Below, in pieces: positions 45,421-55,191 of a stretch of DNA of 64,000 bases. Origin of the DNA: Pseudomonadota bacterium (GTDB lineage Bacteria; Pseudomonadota; Gammaproteobacteria; Steroidobacterales; JBCBZW01). Below the pieces are notes generated by a model that saw only the letters and a list, made by a program, of their open reading frames with translations, did no database searches and was not told where the DNA came from. Each line of letters begins with the position of its first letter. Within the stretch, counting starts at the first letter, position 1. The position numbers and the translations under genes were made by a program. Where the stretch lies: positions 124,001 to 188,000 of the forward strand of contig JBCBZW010000001.1 in the NCBI GenBank assembly GCA_039815145.1, read 5' to 3'.

Positions 45421-46386
45421 TTACATCATCAACGCCGGATCCACGGGCGGCGGTACGGACACGGGATACGCAGGTGCGATGCCGTGTTTGACGCCCCAGA
45501 GGAACCAGTTGTCGACCACCGTTCCGGTGAGCAAGATGCCGATCCCGCCGGTCAGGGTGGTCAGCACTGCGAACCACCAGGCCCAACGGTGCACGGACTC
45601 CATCGTGCCGTTCCAGCCCATGGTCCAACGCCAGAACAAGGCAGCTCGCTCAGACGCGGTACCGCGGTCGGTGATCTGTTCGATCTCACGGTCGCCGCCG
45701 TAGCGGCTCACTGCCAGAATCGTAGCGCCATGCATGGCAAACAAAAGAGTCGAGCCATACAGGAAAGCGATCGACAGCATGTGGAACGGGTTGTAGAAGA
45801 GATTCCCGTAGCGCATGGAAAACGCTGCCGTCCAATCGAGGTGCGGGAAGATGCCGAAGGGCACCGCTTCGCTCCAACTGCCCACCAGCAGCGGGCGGAT
45901 GAACCCCAGCACCAGGTAGAGCCAGATCGCCGAGGCGAAGGCCCAGGGCACGTGGGTACCGAGGCCGAGGTCGATCGCCCGGCGATACATTCTCACCCAC
46001 CACAACAGAATGGCGGCGGTGAGGAACATGCCGGCCAGGAGCCACCAACCGCCTTCGTTCAGTGGCGGCAGCGAGAGTCCGTACTCAGGCGCCGGGGGCT
46101 CGAGCGCGAGCCACGGTAGTTGGCGCACGAATTCCACCGGATCCCAGTTCACCGAGGCCCACATATTGAGGCCGATGATCTCGAAGGCGATCAGCCCGCA
46201 CACGAGCGAGGTGACGCCGAACCAGCCGAGGTAGATCGGCCCGATCTGCGCATTACCGATGAAGCCGGCCAGCCACAGGTAGAAGGGTTTCCCCTGACGT
46301 TCCTCGGAGCTGCTCTCCGTGGGGATGCCATCGGTGGTGATGGCCCGCACCTGAATGCGGGTGAAGATGTTCTGATACTCAGACAT
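45421..46386 (-). CDS. pufM: Photosynthetic reaction-centre M subunit
   Basis: The M subunit of the type II reaction centre: five membrane helices, 321 residues. Key ligands fall at the textbook positions: H202 for the special-pair bacteriochlorophyll, H219, E234 and H266 for the non-heme iron. The diagnostic stretch [20 protein letters not shown] surrounds H202. It is between pufL and pufC. Confidence 0.98.
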   Translation of the reverse strand: MSEYQNIFTRIQVRAITTDGIPTESSSEERQGKPFYLWLAGFIGNAQIGPIYLGWFGVTSLVCGLIAFEIIGLNMWASVNWDPVEFVRQLPWLALEPPAPEYGLSLPPLNEGGWWLLAGMFLTAAILLWWVRMYRRAIDLGLGTHVPWAFASAIWLYLVLGFIRPLLVGSWSEAVPFGIFPHLDWTAAFSMRYGNLFYNPFHMLSIAFLYGSTLLFAMHGATILAVSRYGGDREIEQITDRGTASERAALFWRWTMGWNGTMESVHRWAWWFAVLTTLTGGIGILLTGTVVDNWFLWGVKHGIAPAYPVSVPPPVDPALMM

Positions 46387-46401
46387 GACGAACGCTCCGC
46401 G

Positions 46402-47226
46402 TCAGCTCCACCAGGGGAGGTTGAGCCACCAGTTCCACCATTCCGGCCAGCCTTTGGTCCAGAAGGGGCCACTGATGACGATGCAAACGGCACTCCAGAA
46501 GCCCGCATTGAGCGCCAGGATCAAACCGAGGCGGTGAATGCCGAGGGTGCCGATGGAGTAGCCGATGGAGTCGCGGAAGTACGTGTCTTCGTGCTCCGGC
46601 GTTTTGACTTCCTTGCCCTTGCCTGGGTTGGTCGCCGAGAGGATCAGCGAGCCGTGCAGCGCGAGGGCGAAAGTGGTGGTGAAGAAACACGTGATGGCGA
46701 GCATGTGCGCCGGGTTGTAGTGGAAGTGCAGGTACTGGTAGCCGACGTTCGACACCCAGTCGAGGTGCGCCAGGATGCCGTAGGGGAAGCCATGCCCCCA
46801 GGCGCCCATCAGCAGGGGTCTGAAGACCACCAGCGTGACGTAGGCGAAGATCGCGAAGCTGAAGGCGATGGGCACGTGTAACCCCATGCCGAGCTTGCGC
46901 GATATCTCAACCTCCCGCAGGGCCCAGGAGCCAAAGGCCCCGATGGCGCAGACGGTGACCACTTGCCACAAGCCCCCCTCCATGAGCGGAGCTAAGCCCA
47001 AGCCGTAGCTCAGGTCCGGGGGCGCGATGTTGATCTGCCAGAGGTTCCACACCCCATCCTGGCCGGTGCCGTAAATGATGAGCAATGTGCCGAGGGCTGC
47101 GAAGAAGACCGCCGACACCCCGAACAGACCCACGTAGAACGGTCCCACCCAGAAGTCGAACAGATCCCCACCGAGTAGCGTGCCCCCTCGGACGCGATAT
47201 TTTTTCTCAAAGTTGAGCATTGCCAT
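46402..47226 (-). CDS. pufL: Photosynthetic reaction-centre L subunit
   Basis: The L subunit, 274 residues with five membrane helices. H174 (special pair), H191 and H231 (iron) correspond to Rhodobacter H173, H190 and H230. The motif [18 protein letters not shown] is typical. The start has a second methionine two codons in (MAM). It follows a 120-base gap after pufA that holds a hairpin. Confidence 0.98.
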   Translation of the reverse strand: MAMLNFEKKYRVRGGTLLGGDLFDFWVGPFYVGLFGVSAVFFAALGTLLIIYGTGQDGVWNLWQINIAPPDLSYGLGLAPLMEGGLWQVVTVCAIGAFGSWALREVEISRKLGMGLHVPIAFSFAIFAYVTLVVFRPLLMGAWGHGFPYGILAHLDWVSNVGYQYLHFHYNPAHMLAITCFFTTTFALALHGSLILSATNPGKGKEVKTPEHEDTYFRDSIGYSIGTLGIHRLGLILALNAGFWSAVCIVISGPFWTKGWPEWWNWWLNLPWWS

Positions 47227-47346
47227 TGCTCTTACCTCTGGTCGGAACAGAAAACGCTCTCGCGATCATCTCGATCGCATTGGATTCCGGCTCGGCGGAC
47301 GGCTTCGGACGAGCCTAGGCTCGTCCGCCGACCGGTTTCCTACTCA
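47227..47346 (-). other. pufA-pufL intercistronic region with stable hairpin
   Basis: A perfect 10-bp inverted repeat CGGACGAGCC-TA-GGCTCGTCCG occupies 47306-47327, with flanking CGGCGGACG/CGTCCGCCG that can form a competing stem. A hairpin here in Rhodobacter stabilises the pufBA message over pufLM, giving excess antenna; the same role is inferred. Confidence 0.7.
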
Positions 47347-47547
47347 CTAACTTAGGAGCGACGTGCGCTCCTCGATCAGCGAGATTGCGGCAGGCGACGA
47401 TGCATCCGCCGCGGACGGGCCATCCAGCCAGTTGAAGCGATCGGTGCTGAGCACGATGAAGTGGATCAGTACCGCCAGTACGAACAGGAAGGTAGCGGTT
47501 GCCACCAGCACCCTGCGCGGATCGAAAAGAAGCCATATACGCCACAT
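47347..47547 (-). CDS. pufA: LH1 antenna alpha subunit
   Basis: A 66-residue antenna polypeptide with one membrane helix. It opens with [12 protein letters not shown], has the bacteriochlorophyll ligand H29 and the downstream FNWL typical of LH1 alpha. The start is 13 bases after the pufB stop with GGGGG between. It packs with PufB around the reaction centre. Confidence 0.97.
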   Translation of the reverse strand: MWRIWLLFDPRRVLVATATFLFVLAVLIHFIVLSTDRFNWLDGPSAADASSPAAISLIEERTSLLS

Positions 47548-47560
47548 GTTTCAGGCCCCC

Positions 47561-47794
47561 TTATGCGAGCAAGTCGCGGTTGGTGGTTTCGACGATCGCG
47601 TGGATCTCCGAAACGTTGTTCGCCGCCGAGTCCTGGTACCCATCAACCGCGGGGAACCAAGGACGCCAGACCCAGACGAGGAAGTGCGCGGCCACCGCCA
47701 CAGCGGTGAACGCCAAGAAGCTCGCCTGAAATAGGCGATGGAACTCTTGCGCTTCCTCGGCCGTAAGCCCAGTGAGCGTGTTCCTGTCACTCAT
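47561..47794 (-). CDS. pufB: LH1 antenna beta subunit with long C-terminal tail
   Basis: A 77-residue LH1 beta polypeptide. [14 protein letters not shown] with H19, the ligand H37 and the terminal WRPWF are classic. Usual beta chains end within a few residues of RPWF; this one continues about 29 residues with a polar, acidic tail. The ribosome site GGAGG precedes the ATG at 47794. The tail is open to a stop just before the pufA ribosome site, so it is not an artefact of frame choice. Confidence 0.94.
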   Translation of the reverse strand: MSDRNTLTGLTAEEAQEFHRLFQASFLAFTAVAVAAHFLVWVWRPWFPAVDGYQDSAANNVSEIHAIVETTNRDLLA

Positions 47795-47897
47795 ATTTAG
47801 ACCTCCACAATGACCTTTCGGTCTGATTTGCCCCACACGAGATGGGGCGACCCAGCGCAACACCGACGCCGTAGCGTCAGCATCGCCCCCGAGGGGT

Positions 47898-47937
47898 GGT
47901 CACCCATCCCTCGAAGTCAGTAGCACTCCGGGTGACC
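47898..47937. repeat. Inverted repeat between bchZ and pufB
   Basis: GGTCACCC and GGGTGACC, exact 8-bp arms separated by 24 bases, in the 171-base gap between bchZ and pufB. It may be an mRNA processing or stability stem, or a protein-binding site for a local puf promoter; nothing decides between them. Confidence 0.45.
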
Positions 47938-47965
47938 GAAGCGCGAAGAACCGTCACGTGATCGC

Positions 47966-49408
47966 TCAAGCGTGGTCGCGTGCCGCCTCCAAATGCTTCG
48001 TATCCACCTGGTCCGCGCCATCAGTGCGGGCGCGTCGCTCGGCTGCATCACGCAAGCGCTTGGCTGCGGATATACGGGTGAGCACCGGTTCGCCGGCGAG
48101 CGCCGCTTCCAGCGCTTGCTGCGCATCGCTGGCCCAGGGCAGCTCGCTCTGCAATCGCGACGGGGTGGCGTCCACGTTGTCCAGGCTCTTGCCCAGCGGC
48201 AGGATGTTGAACAGGGCATCGAACAGCGCGTTGCACACCTCCTGCATCAGGTAGGTGGCGCCGGAGTAGCCCATAAAGGGCGTGCCCGTGTGACGGCGCA
48301 CCGCCGTCCCCGGATAGGAGGCTTGTATGAACTGCGCACCGCCGCCCGCCTCGGCGAGGTACATGCGCTCGTTGAAGCTGCCAAACAGGATCAGCGGCTT
48401 CGAGTCGGCGATCGCGGCACGCACCGCGGCGTTGTCGGGCTTGATACCGGCGCTGCGCGAGAAGGCGAAGTTGCACGGCATGCCCAGGTCGTTCTCGAGG
48501 AAGTTGCGCAAGCCACGCGCATAGGTCTCGTTAGCCACCACGCCGAAGTTGGCGGTGGCAAAGAAGTCCTGGGTGACCGAGCGCCAGAGATCCCACAGCG
48601 GTTTGATCGTCGTGTGCTTCTCACGCTCGATGAACGGCTCCGGATCGAGATCCAGCTCCTTGCCGAGCGCACGCAAGAACGCGGTGGTGCTGTGCAAACC
48701 GATCGGCGCTTGGAAGTAAGGCCGATCCAGCGCTTCGCACAGCAAGCGACCGTACTCGCGATACATGCAGATGTTGACGTCGCCATCCACCAGCTTCGGA
48801 ATGTCGGCAAGGTGGGTCGACAGGGGGAATACGAGGTTGATCTCGGCGCCGATGCCCTCGACCAGGCGGCGAATCTCGGCGAGGTCCGACCACGTGTTGA
48901 AGTAACCGTAGGCCGGGCCGATGATGTTGACCCGCGGCTTCGCGTCAGGCTCGCGCTTGGCGCGTTTGGGCATCACGCCGCCGCGACGCAGGCCGTATTC
49001 CTTCCACAGCCAGTTCATGGCGCGGTTTGCACTCTGCCACTGATCCTCATCGATCGTGCGCGGCAGGAAGCGCTTGATGTTGGTGCCTTCCGGCGTCACC
49101 CCGCCGCCGATCATCTCGGCGATCGAGCCCGTCACCACCACGCTCGGCAGCTCCGGATCCAGCGTCTCGTTGGCCCGGCGCATAGCGTTTTCCGTGCCGT
49201 GCTGACCGAGTTCCTCCTCCGCCAAGCCGGTCACCACCACGGGCAACTCGTGAGGCGGCAGGGCATCGGTGTAGTGGAGCACGGAGGTCACGGGCAGGTT
49301 CTCGCAGCCCACGGGACCGTCGATGACCACCTGCAAACCCTTCACCGCAGTGAAGACGTAGACCGCTCCCCAGTAGCCTCCGGCGCGATCGTGATCGAGT
49401 ACCAGCAT
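47966..49408 (-). CDS. bchZ: Chlorophyllide a reductase subunit BchZ
   Basis: BchZ, with BchY, forms the catalytic component of chlorophyllide a reductase (COR), a nitrogenase-like enzyme that reduces ring B. The 480-residue protein has the cofactor-ligand cysteine region GPVGCENLP near the N-terminus and the nitrogenase-like [15 protein letters not shown] part. It follows bchY by 3 bases and precedes pufB by 171. Confidence 0.96.
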   Translation of the reverse strand: MLVLDHDRAGGYWGAVYVFTAVKGLQVVIDGPVGCENLPVTSVLHYTDALPPHELPVVVTGLAEEELGQHGTENAMRRANETLDPELPSVVVTGSIAEMIGGGVTPEGTNIKRFLPRTIDEDQWQSANRAMNWLWKEYGLRRGGVMPKRAKREPDAKPRVNIIGPAYGYFNTWSDLAEIRRLVEGIGAEINLVFPLSTHLADIPKLVDGDVNICMYREYGRLLCEALDRPYFQAPIGLHSTTAFLRALGKELDLDPEPFIEREKHTTIKPLWDLWRSVTQDFFATANFGVVANETYARGLRNFLENDLGMPCNFAFSRSAGIKPDNAAVRAAIADSKPLILFGSFNERMYLAEAGGGAQFIQASYPGTAVRRHTGTPFMGYSGATYLMQEVCNALFDALFNILPLGKSLDNVDATPSRLQSELPWASDAQQALEAALAGEPVLTRISAAKRLRDAAERRARTDGADQVDTKHLEAARDHA

Positions 49409-49411
49409 CGT

Positions 49412-51025
49412 CTACAGCGCCTCGCCTGCCACGTTGGTCCGCGCGGCCGCCGCTTGCTTGCGTGGCTTCTTGCGGAAGTTCGGTCGATCGACCGGGATGT
49501 CCTCCCAGACGCCCGTTGCGTGGCCGGTGCCGACGCCCTCGAAGAAGGTGCGCATCTGCTCGAAGCGGCCGCGGCGCTTGATCGCCGCGTTCACCACCTC
49601 GGCGAGTGACCCAGCACCCGCGGGCCCCATGAGCGGCCGTGCGGAAATGAGATTGGTGAAGTACAAGGACGGGATCGCCCGTTCCTTAGCCTTCTGCACC
49701 ACCGGCGTCGTGCCGACCGCGAGGTCCGGCTCGAACTCCTCCATGGCGGCGACGTCCTGCTCCAACGACGCACGGTAGTTCACCAGCACGCCGCGGGCTT
49801 CAAGCCATTCGCGGTCGGCTTGCGACCAAGGCGTGCGCGGGCAAGCCGTACCGACGTAGCGCACGTCCGCGCCACTCTCCACCAGCAAGCGAGCCACCAG
49901 CAGCTCAGAGCCTTCGTAGCCCGACAGGGTGATACGCCCGTCGATCCGCGCCCCGCTGAGCGCGCCGCGGATGGCGGGCACCGCCGCGTTGATCGCCTGA
50001 TCACGACGGGTCGGCGATACTTCACAGGCTTCGGCGATGGCATTGAGCCAGGCGACGGTGCCGTCCACCCCGACCGGCGCCGACCCGACCACGGGACGAC
50101 CCGCAGCCTCGAACTCACGCACGGACGCAGTGTAGAACGGATGCAGCGCGGCGACCGCCACCCCGGCGAGAGCCTCGTACAGCTCACGCCATTCGCGGGT
50201 GGGCACGACCGGACCCGCCGCCAAGCCCATGGGCGCCAGCAGCGCCCCGATGCCGATCGGATCGGCCGGGAAGAGTTCGCCCAACAACGTCACCGTAGGA
50301 CGCTGGCTCGCCCCGCCACGGGGCGCTGCCACCGGGCCCTGGCTCGCCTCGTTGCGCGCGTACTTGAGCATGGCGCCGGCGAGCACGTCCTTCGCCTCGG
50401 CGTGGGTGGGAATGCCGAACCCCGGCACGTCGATGCCGATGATGCGCACGCCGTTGATCTGATCCGGCAACAGCTGCAGGGGCACGCCGGAGGCGGTGGG
50501 CACGCAGAGGTTGGTGACCACGATCGCGTCGTAGTCGTCCGGGTTTGCCAGCTCATGGACGGCATCGCGGATGTCCTCGAACAGGCGACCGGTGACCAAG
50601 GTCTCGCTGTTGAACGGCACGTAGCCGACCGTGCGCTTGGCACCGTAAAAATGGGAGGTGAAGGAGAGGCCGTACACGCAGCAGGCCGACCCGGACAGGA
50701 TCGTCGCGGTGCGGCGCATGCGCAGGCCCACGCGCAGGGACCCGAAGGCGGGGCACATGCTTTGCGGCTGATCGTGCGGGCCCTTCGGGTAGTCCTTGGC
50801 GTAGCGTTCGAGCAGATCACTCTTGCCCGCCATCTCGGCGGCCTTCTGCATCTGCGCGGCGCCACCGTGGCACCCGCCACCCGTGGCCAGTTCTGCGACC
50901 TCGGCACTAGGCGCATGCGCCGTGGCCTCGCTTGCGGATGCGGTCGGCGCGGCGGGCGCTTCCGTCACGGGCACATCGCCCGTGCGGTCGTACACCACCT
51001 CACCCTCGCGGCTGTCATCAGACAT
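49412..51025 (-). CDS. bchY: Chlorophyllide a reductase subunit BchY
   Basis: BchY is the second catalytic subunit of COR; it and BchZ bind a 4Fe-4S cluster. The 537-residue protein has QSMCPAFGSLRVGLRMRRTATILSG-like N-terminal cysteine motifs (CPAFG, GSACCVYG) and TNLCVPTASGVPL. The first ~70 residues are a low-complexity alanine-rich lead. The start overlaps the bchX stop by 8 bases. Confidence 0.96.
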   Translation of the reverse strand: MSDDSREGEVVYDRTGDVPVTEAPAAPTASASEATAHAPSAEVAELATGGGCHGGAAQMQKAAEMAGKSDLLERYAKDYPKGPHDQPQSMCPAFGSLRVGLRMRRTATILSGSACCVYGLSFTSHFYGAKRTVGYVPFNSETLVTGRLFEDIRDAVHELANPDDYDAIVVTNLCVPTASGVPLQLLPDQINGVRIIGIDVPGFGIPTHAEAKDVLAGAMLKYARNEASQGPVAAPRGGASQRPTVTLLGELFPADPIGIGALLAPMGLAAGPVVPTREWRELYEALAGVAVAALHPFYTASVREFEAAGRPVVGSAPVGVDGTVAWLNAIAEACEVSPTRRDQAINAAVPAIRGALSGARIDGRITLSGYEGSELLVARLLVESGADVRYVGTACPRTPWSQADREWLEARGVLVNYRASLEQDVAAMEEFEPDLAVGTTPVVQKAKERAIPSLYFTNLISARPLMGPAGAGSLAEVVNAAIKRRGRFEQMRTFFEGVGTGHATGVWEDIPVDRPNFRKKPRKQAAAARTNVAGEAL

Positions 51026-52013
51026 CGTCGTACACCACCTCGAGAGACGGCTTCTCGACGACGTTCTTGCCGCACATGTCCATCGCCGTCGCCGGCTCCA
51101 GGACGACGTCTCGACCCGTCGTCTCGCTGGAGAACAGGTCTAGCAAGCCCTCCTGGCTGAGTGGCGTGGGATGCACCGGCGGCGCCTCTGCGACGTTGCG
51201 CGCCAACTCCTCGAACAGCGGTCCCCACTCACCACCGGGCACCCCGATGATCTGGTAGTTAGCGCTCTTGCGACGAATATCCTCGTTAGCCGGTATCGCG
51301 GCCAGCACGGGGATGTCGACGGAGTTCGCGAAGGCCTGGGCCTCGCCCGTGCCGTCGTCCTTGTTGATGACCATGCCGGCGACGCCGACGTTGCCGCCGA
51401 GCTTGCGGAAGTACTCCACCGCCGAGCAGACGTTGTTGGCCACGTACAGGGACTGCAGATCGTTGGAGCCGACGACGATGACCTTCTGGCACATGTCGCG
51501 CGCGATGGGCAGGCCGAAGCCGCCGCAGACCACATCGCCCAGGAAGTCGAGGAGCACGTAGTCGAAGTCCCACTCGTGGAAGCCGAGTTTCTCCAGGGTC
51601 TCGAAGCCGTGGATGATGCCGCGGCCACCACAGCCTCGGCCCACCTCTGGCCCGCCGAGCTCCATCGCGTACACGCCGTCGCGCTTGAAGCAGACATCGC
51701 CGATGCTGACTTGTTCGCCCGCGAGCTTGATCCGCGAGGAGGTCTCGATGATGGCGGGACAGGCGCGGCCGCCGAACAGTAGCGACGTGGTGTCACTCTT
51801 TGGGTCGCAGCCGATCAGGAGCACCTTCTTGCCCTGCTGCGCCATCATGTAGGAGAGGTTGGCCAGGGTGAACGACTTGCCGATGCCTCCCTTGCCGTAG
51901 ATCGCAATGATCTGTGTCTCCTTGGTCACCTCACCTGTAGCCACAGGATCGGGCCCCTGAGCAGCCTCAGCGCGGAGCTTGGCGGTCATGTCCGCCCGTA
52001 CATCATCAGCCAT
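51018..52013 (-). CDS. bchX: Chlorophyllide a reductase iron protein BchX
   Basis: BchX is the NifH-like ATPase that gives electrons to BchYZ. The 331-residue protein has the P-loop GKGGIGKS (residues 40-47), GCDPKSDTTSLLFGG and the cluster cysteines in GRGCGGRGI and DVVCGGFG. It overlaps bchC upstream and bchY downstream by 8 bases each. Confidence 0.97.
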   Translation of the reverse strand: MADDVRADMTAKLRAEAAQGPDPVATGEVTKETQIIAIYGKGGIGKSFTLANLSYMMAQQGKKVLLIGCDPKSDTTSLLFGGRACPAIIETSSRIKLAGEQVSIGDVCFKRDGVYAMELGGPEVGRGCGGRGIIHGFETLEKLGFHEWDFDYVLLDFLGDVVCGGFGLPIARDMCQKVIVVGSNDLQSLYVANNVCSAVEYFRKLGGNVGVAGMVINKDDGTGEAQAFANSVDIPVLAAIPANEDIRRKSANYQIIGVPGGEWGPLFEELARNVAEAPPVHPTPLSQEGLLDLFSSETTGRDVVLEPATAMDMCGKNVVEKPSLEVVYDDV

Positions 52014-52962
52014 TGAGACCGTCCCTCCAGTCCAAAATCATCTTCAGGCAATGGGGATCGCCGAAGGCGGTGTGATAGGCACGATCGGCCTGGTCAGCGG
52101 GCAACCGATGAGTGATCAGGCCGTCCAGTGACAGGGCATCGCGGGTGAGCAGTTCGAGCACGGCAGCGAGGTCAGCGGGCTGCCATTGGGCGGCCACACT
52201 GATACGCGCCTCGCGCATGAAGGCGGGCGGGAAAGTGAAGCTGAGGGGCTCGCTGTAGAAACCAGCCAGCACGACTTCCCCGCCGGGGCCGAGACGGCCG
52301 ATCAACGTGTCGAGCAAGCCGCTTTGCCCACTCGCGTCGCAAACCCGTCGGTAGTCCCGACGAGGATCGGTATCCGCACAGGCCACGGCGTAGTCGTAGG
52401 GGCCCGTTTGCTTACGGTCTTCATTCGGTTCCCACACCGTCGGTGCGGGGTGGCCGAGGGCGATTGCGATACGGGTGATCAGGCGCCCGAGCACGCCGTG
52501 ACCGACCACCAGATCGACGGCGGCGGCCTTCCCTTCGCGATCGCATAGGGCGTGGTGCGCGGTGGCCGCCAGCGCGAGCAGCACGCCTTGCTCACCGAGA
52601 CCCGAGGGGAGGACGACCACACGAGACCCGGGCACGACCAGGGAGGACGCGGCCCCACCGAACAGCCCGTGCACATCTTGGAAACAGCGGGCGCCAGGGA
52701 CGAACACCTGCTCCCCGGCCCGGCGACCCGACGCGGGCCCGGCGGCACGGATGGTGCCTACCGACTCGTAGCCCGGCACCAAGGGGTAGCCCATCCCTGG
52801 GAATGGCGGCATCTCCCCCGTCCAGAGGAGGCGCTCGGTGCCGGTGCTGATGCCGCTGTAGGCGATATCGACGACAACGTCTTCGTCGCTCGGCGGATTG
52901 AGCGCTACTTCCCGTAAGCGCAGGTGCTGCGGCTCTTCGAGTACTACAGCGGTGGCATCCAT
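52006..52962 (-). CDS. bchC: Bacteriochlorophyllide a dehydrogenase BchC
   Basis: BchC oxidises the 3-hydroxyethyl group of 3-hydroxyethyl bacteriochlorophyllide a to acetyl. The 318-residue protein is of the medium-chain dehydrogenase type (MDATAVVLEEPQHLRL start, GISTGTERLLW, VPGYESVGTI). The ATG at 52962 matches the family start; a TTG eight codons upstream is also in frame. A TGT-N12-ACA box and a sigma-70 promoter lie upstream. Confidence 0.96.
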   Translation of the reverse strand: MDATAVVLEEPQHLRLREVALNPPSDEDVVVDIAYSGISTGTERLLWTGEMPPFPGMGYPLVPGYESVGTIRAAGPASGRRAGEQVFVPGARCFQDVHGLFGGAASSLVVPGSRVVVLPSGLGEQGVLLALAATAHHALCDREGKAAAVDLVVGHGVLGRLITRIAIALGHPAPTVWEPNEDRKQTGPYDYAVACADTDPRRDYRRVCDASGQSGLLDTLIGRLGPGGEVVLAGFYSEPLSFTFPPAFMREARISVAAQWQPADLAAVLELLTRDALSLDGLITHRLPADQADRAYHTAFGDPHCLKMILDWRDGLNG

Positions 52963-53041
52963 TATATGAAGCAGCCCCCCGGCCAAATCCCTATGCGGAG
53001 CTCGGCAAATTCAACAGGAAACCGCGGCTTTGCAGAGCAAC

Positions 53042-53085
53042 TGTCAGTCTATGCTTACATCAAATGTTGTCAAGTTTGCCTGACG
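53042..53085 (-). promoter_or_regulatory. bchC promoter with two PpsR/CrtJ-type boxes
   Basis: Reverse strand: -35 TTGACA (53073-53068), 16-base spacer, -10 TAGACT (53051-53046). An exact TGT-N12-ACA box spans 53042-53059 over the -10, and a near-match TGT-N12-ACG spans 53068-53085 over the -35. The gap between them is 8 bases (26-base repeat), as known for CrtJ/PpsR-repressed bchC promoters. Confidence 0.75.
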
Positions 53086-53094
53086 CACCACGCG

Positions 53095-54270
53095 TCACGC
53101 CTTTGCAACAAGTACTCGAGTAAGTAATGGGATGGCGGTCGACGCGGGTCGCACCTGCCGAAAACCGGCGTCATGCAGCATCTGGGTGAGCTCGCCGGCG
53201 GAGCGCGGCCGCCCCTGGCCCATGGCCAGCAGGTAGAAGCCGAAGTAGGCCCCACCCATCGGCTCGGCACCCGCCGTCTCCGCCATCGGTTCCGCCACCA
53301 CCAGGGTGCCCCCGGGCGGCAGGGCCGCGTGCACGGCGGCGAGCAGTTGCCGCACGACAGCATCATCGTGATCGTGGACGATGCGCACGAGAGTGATGAG
53401 GTCTGCCCCGGTCGGTAGGGGATCGGTGATGAAGCTGCCTGGGACCACACGAATTCGATCGGCCATGCCCGCCTGACGGTTAGCGGACTGCGCCTCGCTG
53501 GCCACGGCCGGCAGGTCGAACAGGCTCAACGCCAGGTCCGGATGGCGGGCACCGACGGCGCGCAGGAAGGCGCCCGTGCCGCCACCGATATCGAGCACGT
53601 GCTGATGGGCGCCGAAGCGGTAGGCATCGAGCACCTCATCGGCGATGAGCTGCTGTGAGGCAGCCATCAAAGCGGAGTAGTCAGCGGCTGGGCGCGCCGA
53701 CGGATCGCTCGCCGCGGCACCGTAGTCCCAATAGCGCTGTAAGGCCGTGGTGTCCTGCTCGCCTCGCAGGAGGGCCACGGGGTCGGAAAGATCGTCGTAG
53801 AGCACCGCGTGATGGTGAATCATCGCCACCACGCCGGGATTGGCCAAGAGGGACGCGCCAAGCTCCCCGAGCACGACGCGCTCCTGGCGAGCATCGAGGA
53901 AGCTCACCAAGCGCAGGGAGGCGGCAGCCACCATGAGGCGCTGCGTCGCGTCGAGGGAAAGGCCCAACTGGGGCGACAAGCTGTTCAGGGAGCGCGGCCC
54001 CTGGCTCAGGAGCCGCGGCAGCTCCAGCTCCACGAAGGCGCGTAACACCTGCGTGTACACGAAGCCCGCGCAGAGATCGAACAGCGAGCGTGCCTGCTGG
54101 CGTGCAACGGGGCGCGCGAACGGCAAGCGCGTGGCGAAGCGGTGAAAGCGAGGGTCCGCCAGCAGCTGCGCGCGCTTGCGCAGGAACCAGCTACGCAGGG
54201 CCGTGAACATGCCAGAGCCCGCCGCTGGCGGCTCTGTCGCCGGCAGTGGCTGCTGATTGGAGGAGAGCAT
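53095..54270 (-). CDS. crtF: Carotenoid O-methyltransferase CrtF
   Basis: CrtF methylates the tertiary hydroxyl of demethylspheroidene/rhodopin-type carotenoids with SAM. The 391-residue protein has an N-terminal dimerisation helix region and a C-terminal methyltransferase with VLDIGGGTGAFLRAV, then LITLVRIVHDHDD. It lies 18 bases after crtE and 132 bases before bchC in the same direction. Confidence 0.95.
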   Translation of the reverse strand: MLSSNQQPLPATEPPAAGSGMFTALRSWFLRKRAQLLADPRFHRFATRLPFARPVARQQARSLFDLCAGFVYTQVLRAFVELELPRLLSQGPRSLNSLSPQLGLSLDATQRLMVAAASLRLVSFLDARQERVVLGELGASLLANPGVVAMIHHHAVLYDDLSDPVALLRGEQDTTALQRYWDYGAAASDPSARPAADYSALMAASQQLIADEVLDAYRFGAHQHVLDIGGGTGAFLRAVGARHPDLALSLFDLPAVASEAQSANRQAGMADRIRVVPGSFITDPLPTGADLITLVRIVHDHDDAVVRQLLAAVHAALPPGGTLVVAEPMAETAGAEPMGGAYFGFYLLAMGQGRPRSAGELTQMLHDAGFRQVRPASTAIPLLTRVLVAKA

Positions 54271-54288
54271 CGGAGGACTGCGCTTCGA

Positions 54289-55155
54289 TCAGGCAGCCTT
54301 GCGCCCCAGCTTCGATAGCAGCCGTTGCGACTCCATCACGATGAGCGTGCGCAGGGTGGCCGCGCCCGGACAAGGCGGTACCGCATCCGCCGCGCCCTGC
54401 ACCAAGGCCTGGAGGTGAGCGATAGCCCCCTGCAAACCCATCTCCTGCACGGCGCTTGGTCGACCGTTGATCTCGTCTTGATTGGTGGGCTTGCCCAGCT
54501 CTTCCTTGCGCCCGACCACGTCGCGGATGTCATCCACCACCTGGTAGGACTCGCCCAACTTTTCTCCTAGCTCGCGCCAGGGCTCCGACTCCATTCCCGC
54601 GGCAGCGGCGCCAGCGACGGTCGCCGCGGCGAAGAGGGCACCCGTCTTGGCGCGCTGATAGTCGGCCAGGGACACCTGCGGCTCACACTCCCACGCTTGG
54701 CCGGCGACGATGCCGCCCGGCGCTCCCACCAGGCGCGCCACCTCGGACACCACCGGTGCCAGGTGGGCGGGTTGCTCGACGAAACCGCTCGCGAGCGTGT
54801 CGAAGGACAGGACGATCAGCGCATCGCCGGTGAGCACCGCCAGGCTCTCGCTGAAGGCCCGATGCACGGAGGCCTTACCGCGCCGAGTGTCCGCGTTGTC
54901 GAAGCACGGAAGATCATCATGGACGAGCGACGCACAGTGCAGCAGCTCCACGGCCGCCGCCGCCGCATTGGCCGCCGGCGGACAGCCATCGCCACACGCC
55001 GATGCCACCGCCAGACAGAGGCGAGGCCGCAAGCGAGAGCCCCCGGGAAACACGGCGTAACGCAGCGCTTCGGCAAGCCGGGGTGGGCAGCCCGATGCAT
55101 CGGCGCTGACGATAGCAGCCGTCAGTGACTGCTCGATCCGTGACATAGCGTGCAT
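54289..55155 (-). CDS. crtE: Geranylgeranyl diphosphate synthase CrtE
   Basis: CrtE makes the C20 precursor for carotenoids and the bacteriochlorophyll tail. The 288-residue prenyltransferase has the first aspartate-rich motif HDDLPCFDNAD (D80-D86) and the second DDIRD (208-212). AGGAGG is seven bases before the ATG at 55155, supporting that start over the ATG three codons later. It heads the crtEF-bchCXYZ-puf transcription unit. Confidence 0.96.
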   Translation of the reverse strand: MHAMSRIEQSLTAAIVSADASGCPPRLAEALRYAVFPGGSRLRPRLCLAVASACGDGCPPAANAAAAAVELLHCASLVHDDLPCFDNADTRRGKASVHRAFSESLAVLTGDALIVLSFDTLASGFVEQPAHLAPVVSEVARLVGAPGGIVAGQAWECEPQVSLADYQRAKTGALFAAATVAGAAAAGMESEPWRELGEKLGESYQVVDDIRDVVGRKEELGKPTNQDEINGRPSAVQEMGLQGAIAHLQALVQGAADAVPPCPGAATLRTLIVMESQRLLSKLGRKAA

Positions 55156-55191
55156 GAGGGGGCCTCCTGGCGGCCGCTCGCGGGGCGCGAG

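Noticed and set aside
47972-49609. A 545-codon plus-strand open frame
   Set aside because: It is antisense to bchZ and the end of bchY, both certain.
52963-52986. Upstream TTG start for bchC
   Set aside because: Family homology begins at the ATG 52962 (MDATAVVLEEP); the extra eight residues are unsupported.
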